This document shows positions 52,232 through 62,379 of a stretch of 64,000 nt of DNA, one piece after another. Source of the DNA: an uncultured Mycoplasmatota bacterium (GTDB taxonomy: Bacteria > Bacillota_I > Bacilli_A > RF39 > UBA660); contig UQVR01000001.1 of the NCBI GenBank assembly GCA_900544625.1, positions 1 through 64,000 on the forward strand, given 5' to 3'. The first letter of the stretch is position 1, and each line of letters starts with the position of its first letter. The notes under the pieces are model-generated. The model was not told the origin of the DNA, made no database searches, and saw only the letters and a list, made by a program, of their open reading frames with translations. The translations under genes were made by a program, and so were the position numbers.

Positions 52232-52260
52232 TTGATTTTTAATGTTAAGTTATGTATAAT
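52232..52260 (+). promoter_or_regulatory. Promoter with inverted repeat upstream of the HTH gene
   Basis: TTGATT (52232-52237), 17 bases, TATAAT (52255-52260). CATAACT near 52220 and AGTTATG near 52248 form an inverted repeat that brackets the -35 and touches the -10, a possible autoregulatory operator. Confidence 0.55.
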
Positions 52261-52295
52261 AAAGGTGTAAAATTAAAGAAGGTAGTGATTAAAAT

Positions 52296-53066
52296 ATGGA
52301 TAGATTAAATGAATTATTACAAGAATTAGGGTTATCTAAAGTAAAGCTAGCTAAATATTTAGGTGTAAGTCGTCAGATGGTATATAACTATTTAGTTTTA
52401 GATAGCTTAGATAAATGGCCAAAAGAAAAGAAAGTGTTGTTATTACAACTTTTAGATATTAAAGATGGAAGTAAAAAAAGCATTGAAAGTATTGTGGTTG
52501 ATACTGATTATTTGATGGAAGTAGAAAAAAGACTTAATACTGCTATTAAACAAACTAATAGTATTGAGTCTGTAATCGATATGAATGGATTAACAAAAGA
52601 AAATAAACAATTATTAAATGATTTTATATTTTTATTAAAAGAAAAATTAGAAGATAATGAGTCAGAAGAAACTGCTGCAATAAAATATATGTATTATATG
52701 CTTCAATCAATGGATAATGTTCCAGAAATAAAATATATAATGGGTTATATGGCAAAATCTAATTGCTTTATTAAACCAGATGAATATAAGTTTGATGAAG
52801 ATAAACAGTTTATTTTTGAAGGAATTTTATATTCAGCTTTAACATTATATAATAATGGTGGAGCATCAAAGAGTAAACTTGCGGAAAGTCATAAAAGATT
52901 CATTACTGAAATAGAACAAAAAAATGAAGAAAAATTAACCAGAACACAACAACTTAGTACGGTTAAAATTCAAGCTTTAAGAGAACTTGGGTATAATGAT
53001 ATTAATACTGAAAATGCAGCAGAAGTATTCGAAAAAATGGCAGAAATACAAACAAGAAAGGTATAG
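52296..53066 (+). CDS. HTH (XRE/Cro-like) regulator with helical C-terminal domain
   Basis: 256 residues. The helix-turn-helix is at about 5-35 (LGLSKVKLAKYLGVSRQMVYNYL). The rest is a long helical domain rich in Glu and Lys with no recognised ligand fold. It has its own promoter. The next gene starts 4 bases after its stop, so the regulator and the membrane-anchored protein form a two-gene unit. Target unknown; self-regulation is suggested by the inverted repeat over its promoter. Confidence 0.75.
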   Translation: MDRLNELLQELGLSKVKLAKYLGVSRQMVYNYLVLDSLDKWPKEKKVLLLQLLDIKDGSKKSIESIVVDTDYLMEVEKRLNTAIKQTNSIESVIDMNGLTKENKQLLNDFIFLLKEKLEDNESEETAAIKYMYYMLQSMDNVPEIKYIMGYMAKSNCFIKPDEYKFDEDKQFIFEGILYSALTLYNNGGASKSKLAESHKRFITEIEQKNEEKLTRTQQLSTVKIQALRELGYNDINTENAAEVFEKMAEIQTRKV

Positions 53067-53070
53067 TAAA

Positions 53071-53865
53071 ATGAAGAAGAAAAATCTTGTGCTTTTATTA
53101 AGTGGAATTGTTGTTATCCTTGTTGGTGTGGTAATATCTTTCTTTATAAAAAATGGGATCCCTGTTAATGCAAATGGTAAAACTGTTAAAGAATTGTATT
53201 CTTATGTTGGTAATAGTGATTTAGAAAAATGCGGGGGATTAGTGTTTTATAATGATAGTAAAGTTGATTATAATAGTTTAAGTAATGATACTAAAATTTG
53301 TTTAGCTTATACTCAAGTAAAAAAAGAAGTTAAAGAAGAAATAAAACTTGATAAAAATAAAAAAGGTAATATATGTATTTTAAGCAAAGGCCTTATATTT
53401 GCTACAGATAATTATGAAGATAAGATTTGTACCTTAAGCAAAACAAATAAAGATCTAGTAAATGAAAATTACAAAAAAATATTTGGTGAAGAAATAGATA
53501 CTTATGATAAATTTCAATTAGATAATATAACTGTTTGTTATTTAAATGATGACTCGTATTATTGTGGATTATCTGAAGAATATACTTATACAATCGGAGC
53601 TGAACCACATACTTATAGAGCAATAAAAGATTCTTTTAAAAAGAATGACGAAATAATTATATATGATTACTTTTTAAAAGTTATTAATAATGAATGTTAT
53701 ACAAGTTATGTTAAAGATAGTAAAAATGATAAGTGCACTAAAGCATTAGAAAATAATAAAAATGTAGAATATAAATTTTTGAAAAAATATGGAACTCAGT
53801 ATAAACATATATTTAAAAAAGATAATAATGTATATCATTGGGTTTCTAGTGAAAAAATAAATTAA
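53071..53865 (+). CDS. Membrane-anchored extracytoplasmic protein of unknown function
   Basis: 264 residues from ATG 53071, chosen for AAAGGTATAG before it; a longer frame upstream only overlaps the regulator gene. An uncleaved-type N-terminal helix (about 6-27, VLLLSGIVVILVGVVISFFI) is followed by a Cys-containing, Lys/Asp-rich ectodomain with about nine cysteines, some in CYL/CGL and ECYTSYVKDSKNDKC pairs that could form disulfides. No family recognised. Transcribed with the HTH gene. Confidence 0.7.
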   Translation: MKKKNLVLLLSGIVVILVGVVISFFIKNGIPVNANGKTVKELYSYVGNSDLEKCGGLVFYNDSKVDYNSLSNDTKICLAYTQVKKEVKEEIKLDKNKKGNICILSKGLIFATDNYEDKICTLSKTNKDLVNENYKKIFGEEIDTYDKFQLDNITVCYLNDDSYYCGLSEEYTYTIGAEPHTYRAIKDSFKKNDEIIIYDYFLKVINNECYTSYVKDSKNDKCTKALENNKNVEYKFLKKYGTQYKHIFKKDNNVYHWVSSEKIN

Positions 53866-53901
53866 CTTACATTGATTGGTAATTTCCTAAATTGAAAATT
53901 G

Positions 53902-53928
53902 AACCGCACCACTTGGGTGCGGTTTTTT
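53902..53928 (+). terminator. Strong terminator
   Basis: AACCGCACC (53902-53910), 5-base loop, GGTGCGGTT (53916-53924), then Ts. Unusually GC-rich for this window. Confidence 0.9.
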
Positions 53929-53936
53929 GATATAAT
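53928..53936 (+). promoter_or_regulatory. Extended -10 promoter of the 45-residue ORF
   Basis: TGA immediately before TATAAT (53931-53936), abutting the terminator T run. No -35 hexamer is visible because the terminator hairpin occupies that place. Confidence 0.45.
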
Positions 53937-53939
53937 AAG

Positions 53940-53966
53940 GGAGCCAAATCCCGGCAAGGAGGCTCC
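53940..53966 (+). promoter_or_regulatory. Hairpin that can hide the ribosome site
   Basis: GGAGCC (53940-53945) can pair with GGCTCC (53961-53966), which overlaps the AAGGAGG ribosome site (53956-53962) of the ORF at 53970. The inferred start of transcription, near 53942, would keep most of the stem. Confidence 0.4.
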
Positions 53967-53969
53967 TAT

Positions 53970-54107
53970 ATGAATTATAAACAATTAACGGAAAAAAAGA
54001 AAGTAGAAATTGCAAAAAACACGTTAAAAGAAAAGCGTAGTCCGAAGTTTATAAGTAAAATAACTAACTTATCAATATCTGAGATAAATAAGTTAAAAGT
54101 TAACTAA
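53970..54107 (+). CDS. 45-residue HTH-like orphan (Rpn-tail or IS30-N-terminus-like)
   Basis: ATG 53970 to TAA 54107. The peptide starts MNYKQLTEKKKVEIAKNTLK and ends NLSISEINKLKVN. The second half closely resembles the C-terminal tail of Rpn-type proteins, including the one that opens this window (KVEIAxNxLK then TxLxxxEIxxxK). The first residues (YKQLTEKKK) also recall the start of IS30-type transposases. It has a textbook AAGGAGG site at 7-base spacing and its own terminator, so it looks like an expressed gene rather than debris. Function unknown. Confidence 0.5.
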   Translation: MNYKQLTEKKKVEIAKNTLKEKRSPKFISKITNLSISEINKLKVN

Positions 54108-54117
54108 TAATCAAATT

Positions 54118-54147
54118 AAGATAATGTTTAAAAAATGTTATCTTTTT
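54118..54147 (+). terminator. Terminator after the 45-residue ORF
   Basis: AAGATAA (54118-54124) and TTATCTT (54138-54144), then Ts. Confidence 0.65.
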
Positions 54148-54195
54148 ATATGCATAAATGTTATAATATTTATGTATGAATAAATGAGGTATTTT

Positions 54196-56514
54196 ATGAA
54201 TTTGATAATTACTAATGAATTTAATAAAATGGATATATTAAAAAAATTAACTAATGAAAAGAAGTTTAACAATTATAAATTTTATAGTTTTAACGAGTTA
54301 AAGAGAAAACTGTTTTTTGATTATGATAATAAAACAATAGAATATGTAATGAAAAAATATAATGTTAATTTATCGATAGCAAAAATTTATATTGAAAATT
54401 TATATTTTCTAAAAGAAATAAGAAATAAAAAAATAGAATTTTTAAATAATTTGAAAAAAGAATTAGATAATAATAAATTGCTTATTTATAATAATCAATT
54501 TAAAAACTATTTACTTGGTAAAAAAATAATAGTTTATCAAAATGAAGAATTATCTAAAGAAGAAAAATATATTTTAAAGGATTTTAATTATGAAGTAAAG
54601 AAAAATCAAAATAGTATATATAGTCCTGAAATATTTGAAGCAATTAATATAAATGAAGAATTAGAATTTGTTATATCAAGTATAAAAAAATTAATTCATG
54701 AGGGAATTGATATTAATAATATAAAATTAATTGCTAATAGTGAGTACAATAAGTATTTAGAATATTATTCACAAATTTTTGGTTTGCCTCTTAATACTAA
54801 TGATGGCAATTCATTTTTTAGTACAGGTGTTTCAAATTTGTTTTTGCGTATGTATGATGAATATGATATACCTGTGATTATTGAAAAATTAAAGGAAAAG
54901 TATGAAAATATAAATGAACTAATATCTGTTATAAATAAATCTGTATTAGTAAGTGATAAAAAAATTAGAAAAGAATTTATTATAGATGATTTAAAAAAAA
55001 GTATTGTATCTAATGTTTCATATAAAAATGCTATAGATATTCATTCTTTGCATGAAAACTATGGGGATGATGATTATGTCTTTTTACTTGGCTTCAATAT
55101 AGGAAATTACCCTAAAATTTATATGGATGATGATTTTTTAAGCGATAAAGAAAAAAAGATGTTAGATTTAGATACTTCCATAGAAAAAAATAAAATGGAA
55201 AGAGTAAATGTTATAAGTGCTATTAAAAGGATTCCTCATTTGATAATAACATATCCTTTACATGATGGTAGCAAAGTAAGATATCCATCAGTTTTAATTG
55301 ATGACTTACAAGTAACTTCTCAGAAAATAAAGCTTAATAGATCAATATCATATTCTAAAAAATATAGTAATCTTTTATATGCTATTGATTTAGATAATTT
55401 TTATAAATATAATGATGAAAGTAAATATTTAAAAATGTATCAAAAGAATTTAAATATTCCTTATCGAGAATACAATAATAAATATAATATGATTGATACA
55501 GATTTATTAAAAGAAAGACTTAATGATAATTTTACTTTATCTTATACAAGTTTAGAATCTTTTAATGAATGCGGGTTTAAATATTATTTATCTAGAATAA
55601 TGAATTTAGATATTTATGAAGAAACTTTTAAAATTATTATTGGAAAAATTGTTCATCATATATTAGAAAAAGGATTAGAAAAATGTATTGATATAGATAT
55701 GGAAATAAGTGAATTTATGAAAACATTAGACTTTTCATTTGGCCCCAGAGAATTATTTTATGTTCACAAATTAAGTGCTGAACTTGATTATTTGCTTAAA
55801 TATTTACATAAACAAGAAAAAAATTCGAAGCTTACAAATTATTTGTTTGAAACTGAGCTTGCTGTAGAAAAAAAATATAATGATATAAATGTAGTGTTTA
55901 AGGGATTTATAGATAAAGTAATGAGTACAGAGTATAAGGGCAAAGAAGTTATTGCTGTTGTAGATTATAAAACTGGTGATAAAAATATAAAGTTAGATAC
56001 TTTAGAATATGGATTAAACATTCAATTACCAATTTACTTATATTTACTTAAAAATTCTGAAAGATTTAAAGATTCCGTTATTGCTGGATTTTATATTGAA
56101 AAAGTATTGAACAATGTTTTTAACATAACAAAGAATAAATCTTTGGAAGAACTAAAAAATGAAAATTTAAGATTACAAGGATATACTAATAGTGATGAAA
56201 ATATAATTTCTTTAATAGATACAAATTACTTAAATAGTAAAATGATTAAAGGTTTAAAATTTAAAAAAGATGGTTCTTTTTATTCTACGAGTAAGGTGTT
56301 AAGTAATAAAGAAATGGATGATATGATTGTTAAAGTTCAAAATATTATTGATGATACAATAAAAAATGTTATTACTGGGAAGTTTTTTATAAATCCAAAA
56401 GTTTTAAAAGGTAAAAATATTTCTTGTACTTATTGTAAATTTAAAGATATATGTTTTAAAACAAAAAGTGACGAAGTAATTATCGGAGGTGAAGATGATG
56501 GATTTAACGCCTGA
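54196..56514 (+). CDS. addB: AddB-like helicase-exonuclease subunit
   Basis: 772 residues, shorter than typical AddB (about 1150). The C-terminal PD-(D/E)XK nuclease has GKIVHHILEKG, VVDYKTGDK and QLPIYLYLL. The iron-sulfur cysteines are in FNECGFKYYLS and CTYCKFKDIC. The N-terminal helicase-like half is degenerate, with no Walker A visible. With AddA it processes double-strand breaks for RecA. The start follows TGAGGT; TATAAT (54162-54167) with an extended TG is the likely -10. Its end overlaps addA by 17 bases. Confidence 0.88.
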   Translation: MNLIITNEFNKMDILKKLTNEKKFNNYKFYSFNELKRKLFFDYDNKTIEYVMKKYNVNLSIAKIYIENLYFLKEIRNKKIEFLNNLKKELDNNKLLIYNNQFKNYLLGKKIIVYQNEELSKEEKYILKDFNYEVKKNQNSIYSPEIFEAININEELEFVISSIKKLIHEGIDINNIKLIANSEYNKYLEYYSQIFGLPLNTNDGNSFFSTGVSNLFLRMYDEYDIPVIIEKLKEKYENINELISVINKSVLVSDKKIRKEFIIDDLKKSIVSNVSYKNAIDIHSLHENYGDDDYVFLLGFNIGNYPKIYMDDDFLSDKEKKMLDLDTSIEKNKMERVNVISAIKRIPHLIITYPLHDGSKVRYPSVLIDDLQVTSQKIKLNRSISYSKKYSNLLYAIDLDNFYKYNDESKYLKMYQKNLNIPYREYNNKYNMIDTDLLKERLNDNFTLSYTSLESFNECGFKYYLSRIMNLDIYEETFKIIIGKIVHHILEKGLEKCIDIDMEISEFMKTLDFSFGPRELFYVHKLSAELDYLLKYLHKQEKNSKLTNYLFETELAVEKKYNDINVVFKGFIDKVMSTEYKGKEVIAVVDYKTGDKNIKLDTLEYGLNIQLPIYLYLLKNSERFKDSVIAGFYIEKVLNNVFNITKNKSLEELKNENLRLQGYTNSDENIISLIDTNYLNSKMIKGLKFKKDGSFYSTSKVLSNKEMDDMIVKVQNIIDDTIKNVITGKFFINPKVLKGKNISCTYCKFKDICFKTKSDEVIIGGEDDGFNA

Positions 56515-59500
56515 ACAACAATTGGCGGTTGACTTAGAGGGAACAAATATTATAGTTTCTGCAGGTGCTGGGTCTGGTAAAACCGCAGTATTATCAGAAA
56601 GGGTTATTAGAAAATTAAAAGATGGAATAGATATTAGAAACATTTTAATGTTAACATTTACTAATGAAGCTGCTGGAGAAATGGCTAATAGAATTAGAAA
56701 AAAAATAAAAAAAGCAGGATTAACTAATCAACTAGAGTTTTTAGATCAAGCTTATATTACAACATTTGATGCTTTTGCCTTAAGTTTGGTAAAAAAATAT
56801 CATTATGTTTTAAATATTGATAAATCAATTGATATTATAGATTCTTCAATTATTGATTTAAAAAGAAATGAATTTTTAGAAGAAATATTTTTAAGTCTTT
56901 ATGAGGCAAAAGATGAAAAATTTTTAAAGTTAATTGGAGATTTTACTACACGTGATGATGAAGTTATTAAAAAAGCTATTTTAAGTATTAATAAAAGTCT
57001 AGATTTGAAATACGATAAAGAAGATTATATCGATAATTATATAAATAACTTTTATAATAATAAATATATAGAGCAATTATTTGCTGAGTATTTTAATTAT
57101 TTAAAAAAAATATCTTTAGAACTTGAAGATTCTGTTTTAATATTAGAAAACTTTATGGATTCATCAAGTTATGAAAACATTTATAATTCCTTAAATAAAT
57201 TATTTAGACCAAATAGTTATAATGATTTATATAAAAATAATAATATTATTTTGCCTAGATTTACAAAGGTAGATTCAAGTGGCATAAGTGTAAAAGAAAA
57301 TATTCAAGAACTGTTTAAGGAGTTAAATGAATTAATTATATATAGTGAAGATGAGCTCAAAAACAATTATTTTTGCACTAGAGATTATGTGGAAGTAATA
57401 TTAAAAATAATTAAAATGTTAGATGAAAAAATAAGCTTATATAAGAAAGAACATAATTCTTATGAATTTACAGATATTGCTAAAATGGCTATATCAATAG
57501 TTAAAGACAATGAAGATATAAGATTAGAATTGAAAGATAAATTCAATGAGATAATGATAGATGAATATCAAGATACTAATGATTTACAAGAAACATTTAT
57601 TAAATTATTAGAAAATGATAATGTTTATATGGTTGGAGATATTAAACAATCTATTTATAGATTTAGAAATGCAAATCCATTAATATTTAAGGATAAATAT
57701 GATAGATATGGTATTAATAATGGTGGAAAAAAGATTGATTTACTTAAAAATTTTAGATCTAGAGAAGAAGTATTATATAATATAAATGAAATTTTTGCAC
57801 CATTAATGACACAAGATATTGGGGGAATAAACTATAAAGAAAGTCATGCTATGGTATATGGTAATAAAGCCTATATTGAAAAGGGTGCTAATGATTATAA
57901 TAACTATTTAGATATTTTAACCTATAATAATGAAGATAAAAAATATACAAATGATGAAATAGAAGCGTTTATAATAGCTAAGGATATTAAGAAGAAAATA
58001 GAAGAAAAGTATTTAGTTTTTGATTTTGATAAAGAATGTAATAGAGATGTAACTTATAATGATTTTTGTATTATTCTAGATCGTGGAAGCAAGATGAGCT
58101 TGTTTAAAAAAGTTTTTGAGTACCTAGATATACCAATGGAGGTGTATAAGGATAATAATTTGATAGAAGAAAATGATATTTTTATAATTAAAAATATTAT
58201 TGGACTAATTTTATCTATTAAAGATGGGATATATAATAAAAATTTAAAATATTATTTTACAAGCGTTGCCAGAAGTTATATTGGTAATTTATGTGATAAT
58301 GAAATATTTAAATGCTTTGAAGAAAATAAAATTTTTAAAACAGATATATATAATAAATGTTATGAAATAAGCAAAGATATTGATATTATGACTCCGAATA
58401 TATTACTTAAAAGAATTATTAAAGACTTTGATTTTTATGATAAATTTATTTTGGTAGGTAATGTTGATGCTGCGATTAAAAGAATTAATTATTTGCTTGA
58501 ATTATCTAAGAATGTCGAAAATTTAGGCTTTTCTATTATTGATTTTAGTAATTATTTAAATGAAATGATAGATAGTGATCAAGAAATTAAATATAAAGAG
58601 GGTAAGAGTAATAGTATTTCTGTAAAGATTATGAATATTCATAAATCTAAAGGGCTTGAATTTCCTATTTGTTATTTTGCAGGTTTTCCTAAGACATTTA
58701 ATATAAGTGATTTAAAAAATAAATTTATGTTTGATAATAAATATGGAATTCTCACTCCATTTTATAAGGAAGGTATTGGAGAAACATTTGTTAAAACTTT
58801 GGTTAAAAATAATTATTATTTAAATGAAGTAGCAGAAAAAATAAGATTATTTTATGTAGCTTTAACTCGCGCTAAAGAAAAAATGATTATGGTTATGCCT
58901 AATATTGAAGATAAAAAATATGTTAAAGATGAAATATCTTTTATGGATGGAATTAAATTTAGATCTTTTTATGATTTTATAAAATCTATATCAGGAAATT
59001 TAGCAAAATATATGATTAATGTTGATTTAAATAATGTTGGAGTTACTAAAGATTATGAGTTTAGTAAAAGTTTAAGTAAAAATATGGTTAATAATGAAGA
59101 GGCTAATATGTTATTTATTGAGGATGAAATACCTTTTATTGAAATTGAAAAGAAACATGCATCAAAAACTATTAAAGAGATATTATCTGTTAGTGATGAA
59201 AAAACTTTAGAGTTTGGGACTAAGATTCATGAATTACTTGAACTTACTGATTTTGAAAATGCCAATACAGACAATAAATATGTGAATCATTTACTTAATA
59301 CATTTGATTTTAACAGTGCTAAAATTTATCAAGAACTAGAGTTTTCATATGAACTGGATGATGTTTTATATCATGGGATTATTGATTTAATGTTAGAATA
59401 TGAAGATAAAATATTTATAATTGATTATAAATTAAAAAATATTGATGATGAAAATTATATAAAGCAATTAAATGTATATTATAATTATGTTAAATGTATA

Positions 59501-59566
59501 AGTAATAAAGATGTTCATATGTACTTATATTCTATACTTGATAATGTTACTAAGGAAATTATATAA
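56498..59566 (+). CDS. addA: AddA helicase-nuclease subunit
   Basis: About 1022 residues of UvrD-like superfamily 1. Walker A AGAGSGKT is at 22-29 after the LTPEQQLAV Q motif, IMIDEYQDTNDLQ is Walker B, NFRSR and VKIMNIHKSKGLEFPI are later helicase motifs, LFYVALTRAK motif VI. The C-terminal nuclease ends with LMLEYEDKIFIIDYKLKN. It is the motor and one nuclease of AddAB. CGGAGGTGA lies 5-8 bases before ATG 56495/56498. Confidence 0.95.
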   Translation: MDLTPEQQLAVDLEGTNIIVSAGAGSGKTAVLSERVIRKLKDGIDIRNILMLTFTNEAAGEMANRIRKKIKKAGLTNQLEFLDQAYITTFDAFALSLVKKYHYVLNIDKSIDIIDSSIIDLKRNEFLEEIFLSLYEAKDEKFLKLIGDFTTRDDEVIKKAILSINKSLDLKYDKEDYIDNYINNFYNNKYIEQLFAEYFNYLKKISLELEDSVLILENFMDSSSYENIYNSLNKLFRPNSYNDLYKNNNIILPRFTKVDSSGISVKENIQELFKELNELIIYSEDELKNNYFCTRDYVEVILKIIKMLDEKISLYKKEHNSYEFTDIAKMAISIVKDNEDIRLELKDKFNEIMIDEYQDTNDLQETFIKLLENDNVYMVGDIKQSIYRFRNANPLIFKDKYDRYGINNGGKKIDLLKNFRSREEVLYNINEIFAPLMTQDIGGINYKESHAMVYGNKAYIEKGANDYNNYLDILTYNNEDKKYTNDEIEAFIIAKDIKKKIEEKYLVFDFDKECNRDVTYNDFCIILDRGSKMSLFKKVFEYLDIPMEVYKDNNLIEENDIFIIKNIIGLILSIKDGIYNKNLKYYFTSVARSYIGNLCDNEIFKCFEENKIFKTDIYNKCYEISKDIDIMTPNILLKRIIKDFDFYDKFILVGNVDAAIKRINYLLELSKNVENLGFSIIDFSNYLNEMIDSDQEIKYKEGKSNSISVKIMNIHKSKGLEFPICYFAGFPKTFNISDLKNKFMFDNKYGILTPFYKEGIGETFVKTLVKNNYYLNEVAEKIRLFYVALTRAKEKMIMVMPNIEDKKYVKDEISFMDGIKFRSFYDFIKSISGNLAKYMINVDLNNVGVTKDYEFSKSLSKNMVNNEEANMLFIEDEIPFIEIEKKHASKTIKEILSVSDEKTLEFGTKIHELLELTDFENANTDNKYVNHLLNTFDFNSAKIYQELEFSYELDDVLYHGIIDLMLEYEDKIFIIDYKLKNIDDENYIKQLNVYYNYVKCISNKDVHMYLYSILDNVTKEII

Positions 59567-59585
59567 TAAAAGAAAGGAGTTTTTT

Positions 59586-60770
59586 ATGAGGGTAGCAGTA
59601 ATTGGAGCTGGAGCTTCAGGTTTAATGGCAAGTTTGTTTGCATCCAAAAGTAATGATGTAGTAGTTTTTGACGGAAATAGTGATGCTGGAAAAAAATTAT
59701 TACTTACTGGTAATGGAAGATGTAATATTGGTAATGTAAATAATGATTTAAGTAAATTTCATTCTAGTAATGATGAATTAATTAAACAAGTAATTAGTGA
59801 ACAAAATATAAATATTATTAAAAATTTATTTGAAAATATTGGACTTGTTATAAAAAATAAAAATGGCTATTTGTATCCATATAGTGAAAAGTCTAGTAGT
59901 GTTTTATCTGTTTTAAAAAGTGCTTGTATTAATAATAATGTAAAGTTTAAATTTAATTCAATTATTGATAAAATAGAAAAACTAAATGAAAAATTTTTAA
60001 TAAATGATGAAGAATTCGATAAAGTAATTATTACTACTGGAGGGTGTAGTTATCCTAAGACTGGTAGTACTGGTATTGGCTATTTTTTTGCATCTTCTTT
60101 TGGTCATAACATTGTGCCTTTAAATCCAAGTTTGATGCCCGTTATAACTAATACAGGTCTTGAAAAAGACTGGGCTGGAAAAAGGTGTGAAGTTCTTGTT
60201 ACACTTTTAGAAAATAATAAAAAAATAAAACAGGAACATGGAGAAATACAATTTACTAATTATGGCTTAAGTGGAATTTGTGTTTTTAATTTAAGTAGAA
60301 ATATTTGCATTGGATTAAAAAATGGTTCGAAAGAAGAAATATCTATTAACTTTATCCCTTGGTTAAATAATGAAACTTTAGAAACTTTTATAGAAAATAA
60401 AAATATATCTAAGAAAACTATTTTCGAAGCATGTGATGGATTTCTTGATTATAAAATAACTGAAGTATTACTAAAATATTTAAAAATTAATAAAAATAAA
60501 AAATGGAATGAATTAAGTTATTTGGAAAAAAATAATTTTTGTAATACTTTAAAAGACTTTAAAATTGAAGTGGTTGGAACAAAGGATTTTTTAGATGCTC
60601 AAGTTACTAGTGGTGGTATTTGTTTAAATGAAATTAATCTAAATACTATGGAATCCAAGTTGGTTAAAAACTTATATTTTGCCGGTGAAGTGCTTGATTT
60701 AGATGGTGATTGTGGTGGCTATAATTTAACAATAGCTTTTATAACAGGTATGTTAGCAGGTGAAAAATGA
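59586..60770 (+). CDS. HI0933/YhiN-family flavoprotein
   Basis: 394 residues. FAD-binding GAGASG at 7-12, then LLLTGNGRCNIGN, TGGCSYPKTGSTGIGY, and the C-terminal LYFAGEVLDLDGDCGGYNLTIAF. This is the family of NAD(P)/FAD-dependent oxidoreductases that includes BaiN/YhiN; the substrate of this member is not known. AAAGGAG lies 6 bases before the start. It overlaps the next flavoprotein by 4 bases (ATGA). Confidence 0.9.
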   Translation: MRVAVIGAGASGLMASLFASKSNDVVVFDGNSDAGKKLLLTGNGRCNIGNVNNDLSKFHSSNDELIKQVISEQNINIIKNLFENIGLVIKNKNGYLYPYSEKSSSVLSVLKSACINNNVKFKFNSIIDKIEKLNEKFLINDEEFDKVIITTGGCSYPKTGSTGIGYFFASSFGHNIVPLNPSLMPVITNTGLEKDWAGKRCEVLVTLLENNKKIKQEHGEIQFTNYGLSGICVFNLSRNICIGLKNGSKEEISINFIPWLNNETLETFIENKNISKKTIFEACDGFLDYKITEVLLKYLKINKNKKWNELSYLEKNNFCNTLKDFKIEVVGTKDFLDAQVTSGGICLNEINLNTMESKLVKNLYFAGEVLDLDGDCGGYNLTIAFITGMLAGEK

Positions 60771-62323
60771 TAATAATTAAAAATATTAGAGTGTGTCCAA
60801 AAGAAAATATTGACATAAAATACTTAGCTTCGAAAAAACTAAAAGTAAATCAATATGATATAAAAGATGTAACTATTCATAAAATGTCTATTGATGCTAG
60901 AAACAAGAAAATGTTTGCTTATGTATATGATTTGGATGTAACTATTGATAATGAGAATAAATATGTTGGTAAAGATGTAATTTTGGTAGAAAATGAAGAT
61001 TATGTTTTACCTCAGATGGGTAATAATATTTTAAGCAACAGGCCAATTGTAGTTGGGTCTGGTCCAGCAGGTCTTTTTTGTACTTATATGCTTGCTAAAT
61101 ACGGTTATAAGCCAATATTAATTGAACGTGGGGAAAAAATTGAAGATCGTGTTAAAAGCGTTGGAGAATTTTGGCAAAATAATAAATTTACTAAAAATAG
61201 CAATGTTCAGTTTGGAGAAGGAGGAGCTGGTACCTTCAGTGATGGAAAATTAAATACTTTAGTTAAGGATAAGGAAAATAGAATGCGGGAAGTATTTAAA
61301 ATATTTGTGGAATGTGGGGCACCACAAGAAATTATGTATGATAGTAAGCCTCACATAGGTACAGATATATTAAGAAGTGTAATTATTAATATAAGAAAAA
61401 AAATATTATCTTTTGGGGGTGAAATTTATTATAATTCATTACTAGAGGATATAGTTATTAATAACGGAAAAGTTAGCCAAGTAAAAATAAATGGAAAATT
61501 AATTGGTACAGATATATTAGTTTTAGCAATTGGACATTCTGCTAGAGACACATTTAAAATGCTTGTTAAAAATAATTTGAATTTAGTATCAAAACCTTTT
61601 GCTGTTGGAGTAAGGATTATTCATCCTCAAGATATGATAAATGAAAATCAATATCCAATTAATTACCCTTTTTTGCCTCCGGCATCTTATAAACTGACTT
61701 ATAAAAGTAAAAGTGGCCGTGGGGTTTATAGTTTTTGTATGTGTCCTGGAGGCTATGTAGTTAATGCTAAAAGTGAAAACGATGGCATTTGTGTTAATGG
61801 AATGAGTAATTATAAAAGAGATACAAAATACGCTAATAGTGCAATTGTGGTTACCGTTGGACCTAACGACTACGGTGTAAATATATTAGATGGTATGTAT
61901 TTTCAAGAAATGATAGAAAAAAGAGCATATAAGATTTGTGATGGATTGATACCTGTTCAAGGTTATGAAGATTATAAAAATAATGTTGTTTCTAAAAATA
62001 TTGATATAGATGCATTTAAAGGAAATATTGGCTATGGTAATATTAATGATATTTTTCCAGAGTTTATTAATGATAGTTTAAAAGAAGGAATAGATTATTT
62101 TGATAATAAAATTAAAGGCTTTAATGGTAAAGATGCAATTATAGCTGCTCCAGAAACTAGAACGAGTAGTCCAATAAGAATTTTAAGAGATGAAAATTTG
62201 GAAGCAAGTATTAAAGGAATATATCCATGTGGTGAAGGTGCTGGTTATGCCGGAGGAATTACCACAAGTGCTATGGATGGCATGAAAATATTTGAAAGTA
62301 TCTATAAAACCTATAAAAATTAG
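60767..62323 (+). CDS. FAD-dependent oxidoreductase, COG2509 family
   Basis: 518 residues. An N-terminal domain of about 90 residues precedes the FAD site GSGPAG (97-102), then ERGEKIEDRVKSV, FGEGGAGTFSDGKL, and the C-terminal PETRTSSPIRILRD and PCGEGAGYAGGITTSAMDG motifs of COG2509. Reaction unknown. Translationally coupled to the HI0933-type gene, so the two probably work in one pathway. Confidence 0.9.
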   Translation: MIIIKNIRVCPKENIDIKYLASKKLKVNQYDIKDVTIHKMSIDARNKKMFAYVYDLDVTIDNENKYVGKDVILVENEDYVLPQMGNNILSNRPIVVGSGPAGLFCTYMLAKYGYKPILIERGEKIEDRVKSVGEFWQNNKFTKNSNVQFGEGGAGTFSDGKLNTLVKDKENRMREVFKIFVECGAPQEIMYDSKPHIGTDILRSVIINIRKKILSFGGEIYYNSLLEDIVINNGKVSQVKINGKLIGTDILVLAIGHSARDTFKMLVKNNLNLVSKPFAVGVRIIHPQDMINENQYPINYPFLPPASYKLTYKSKSGRGVYSFCMCPGGYVVNAKSENDGICVNGMSNYKRDTKYANSAIVVTVGPNDYGVNILDGMYFQEMIEKRAYKICDGLIPVQGYEDYKNNVVSKNIDIDAFKGNIGYGNINDIFPEFINDSLKEGIDYFDNKIKGFNGKDAIIAAPETRTSSPIRILRDENLEASIKGIYPCGEGAGYAGGITTSAMDGMKIFESIYKTYKN

Positions 62324-62353
62324 TTGATAAATTATTATTTGTTATGATATAAT
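62324..62353 (+). promoter_or_regulatory. Promoter of the 36-residue basic protein gene
   Basis: TTGATA (62324-62329), 18 bases, TATAAT (62348-62353) with an extended TGA. Confidence 0.7.
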
Positions 62354-62379
62354 CTTTAAGAAAGAAGTGAGGTGCGTTT

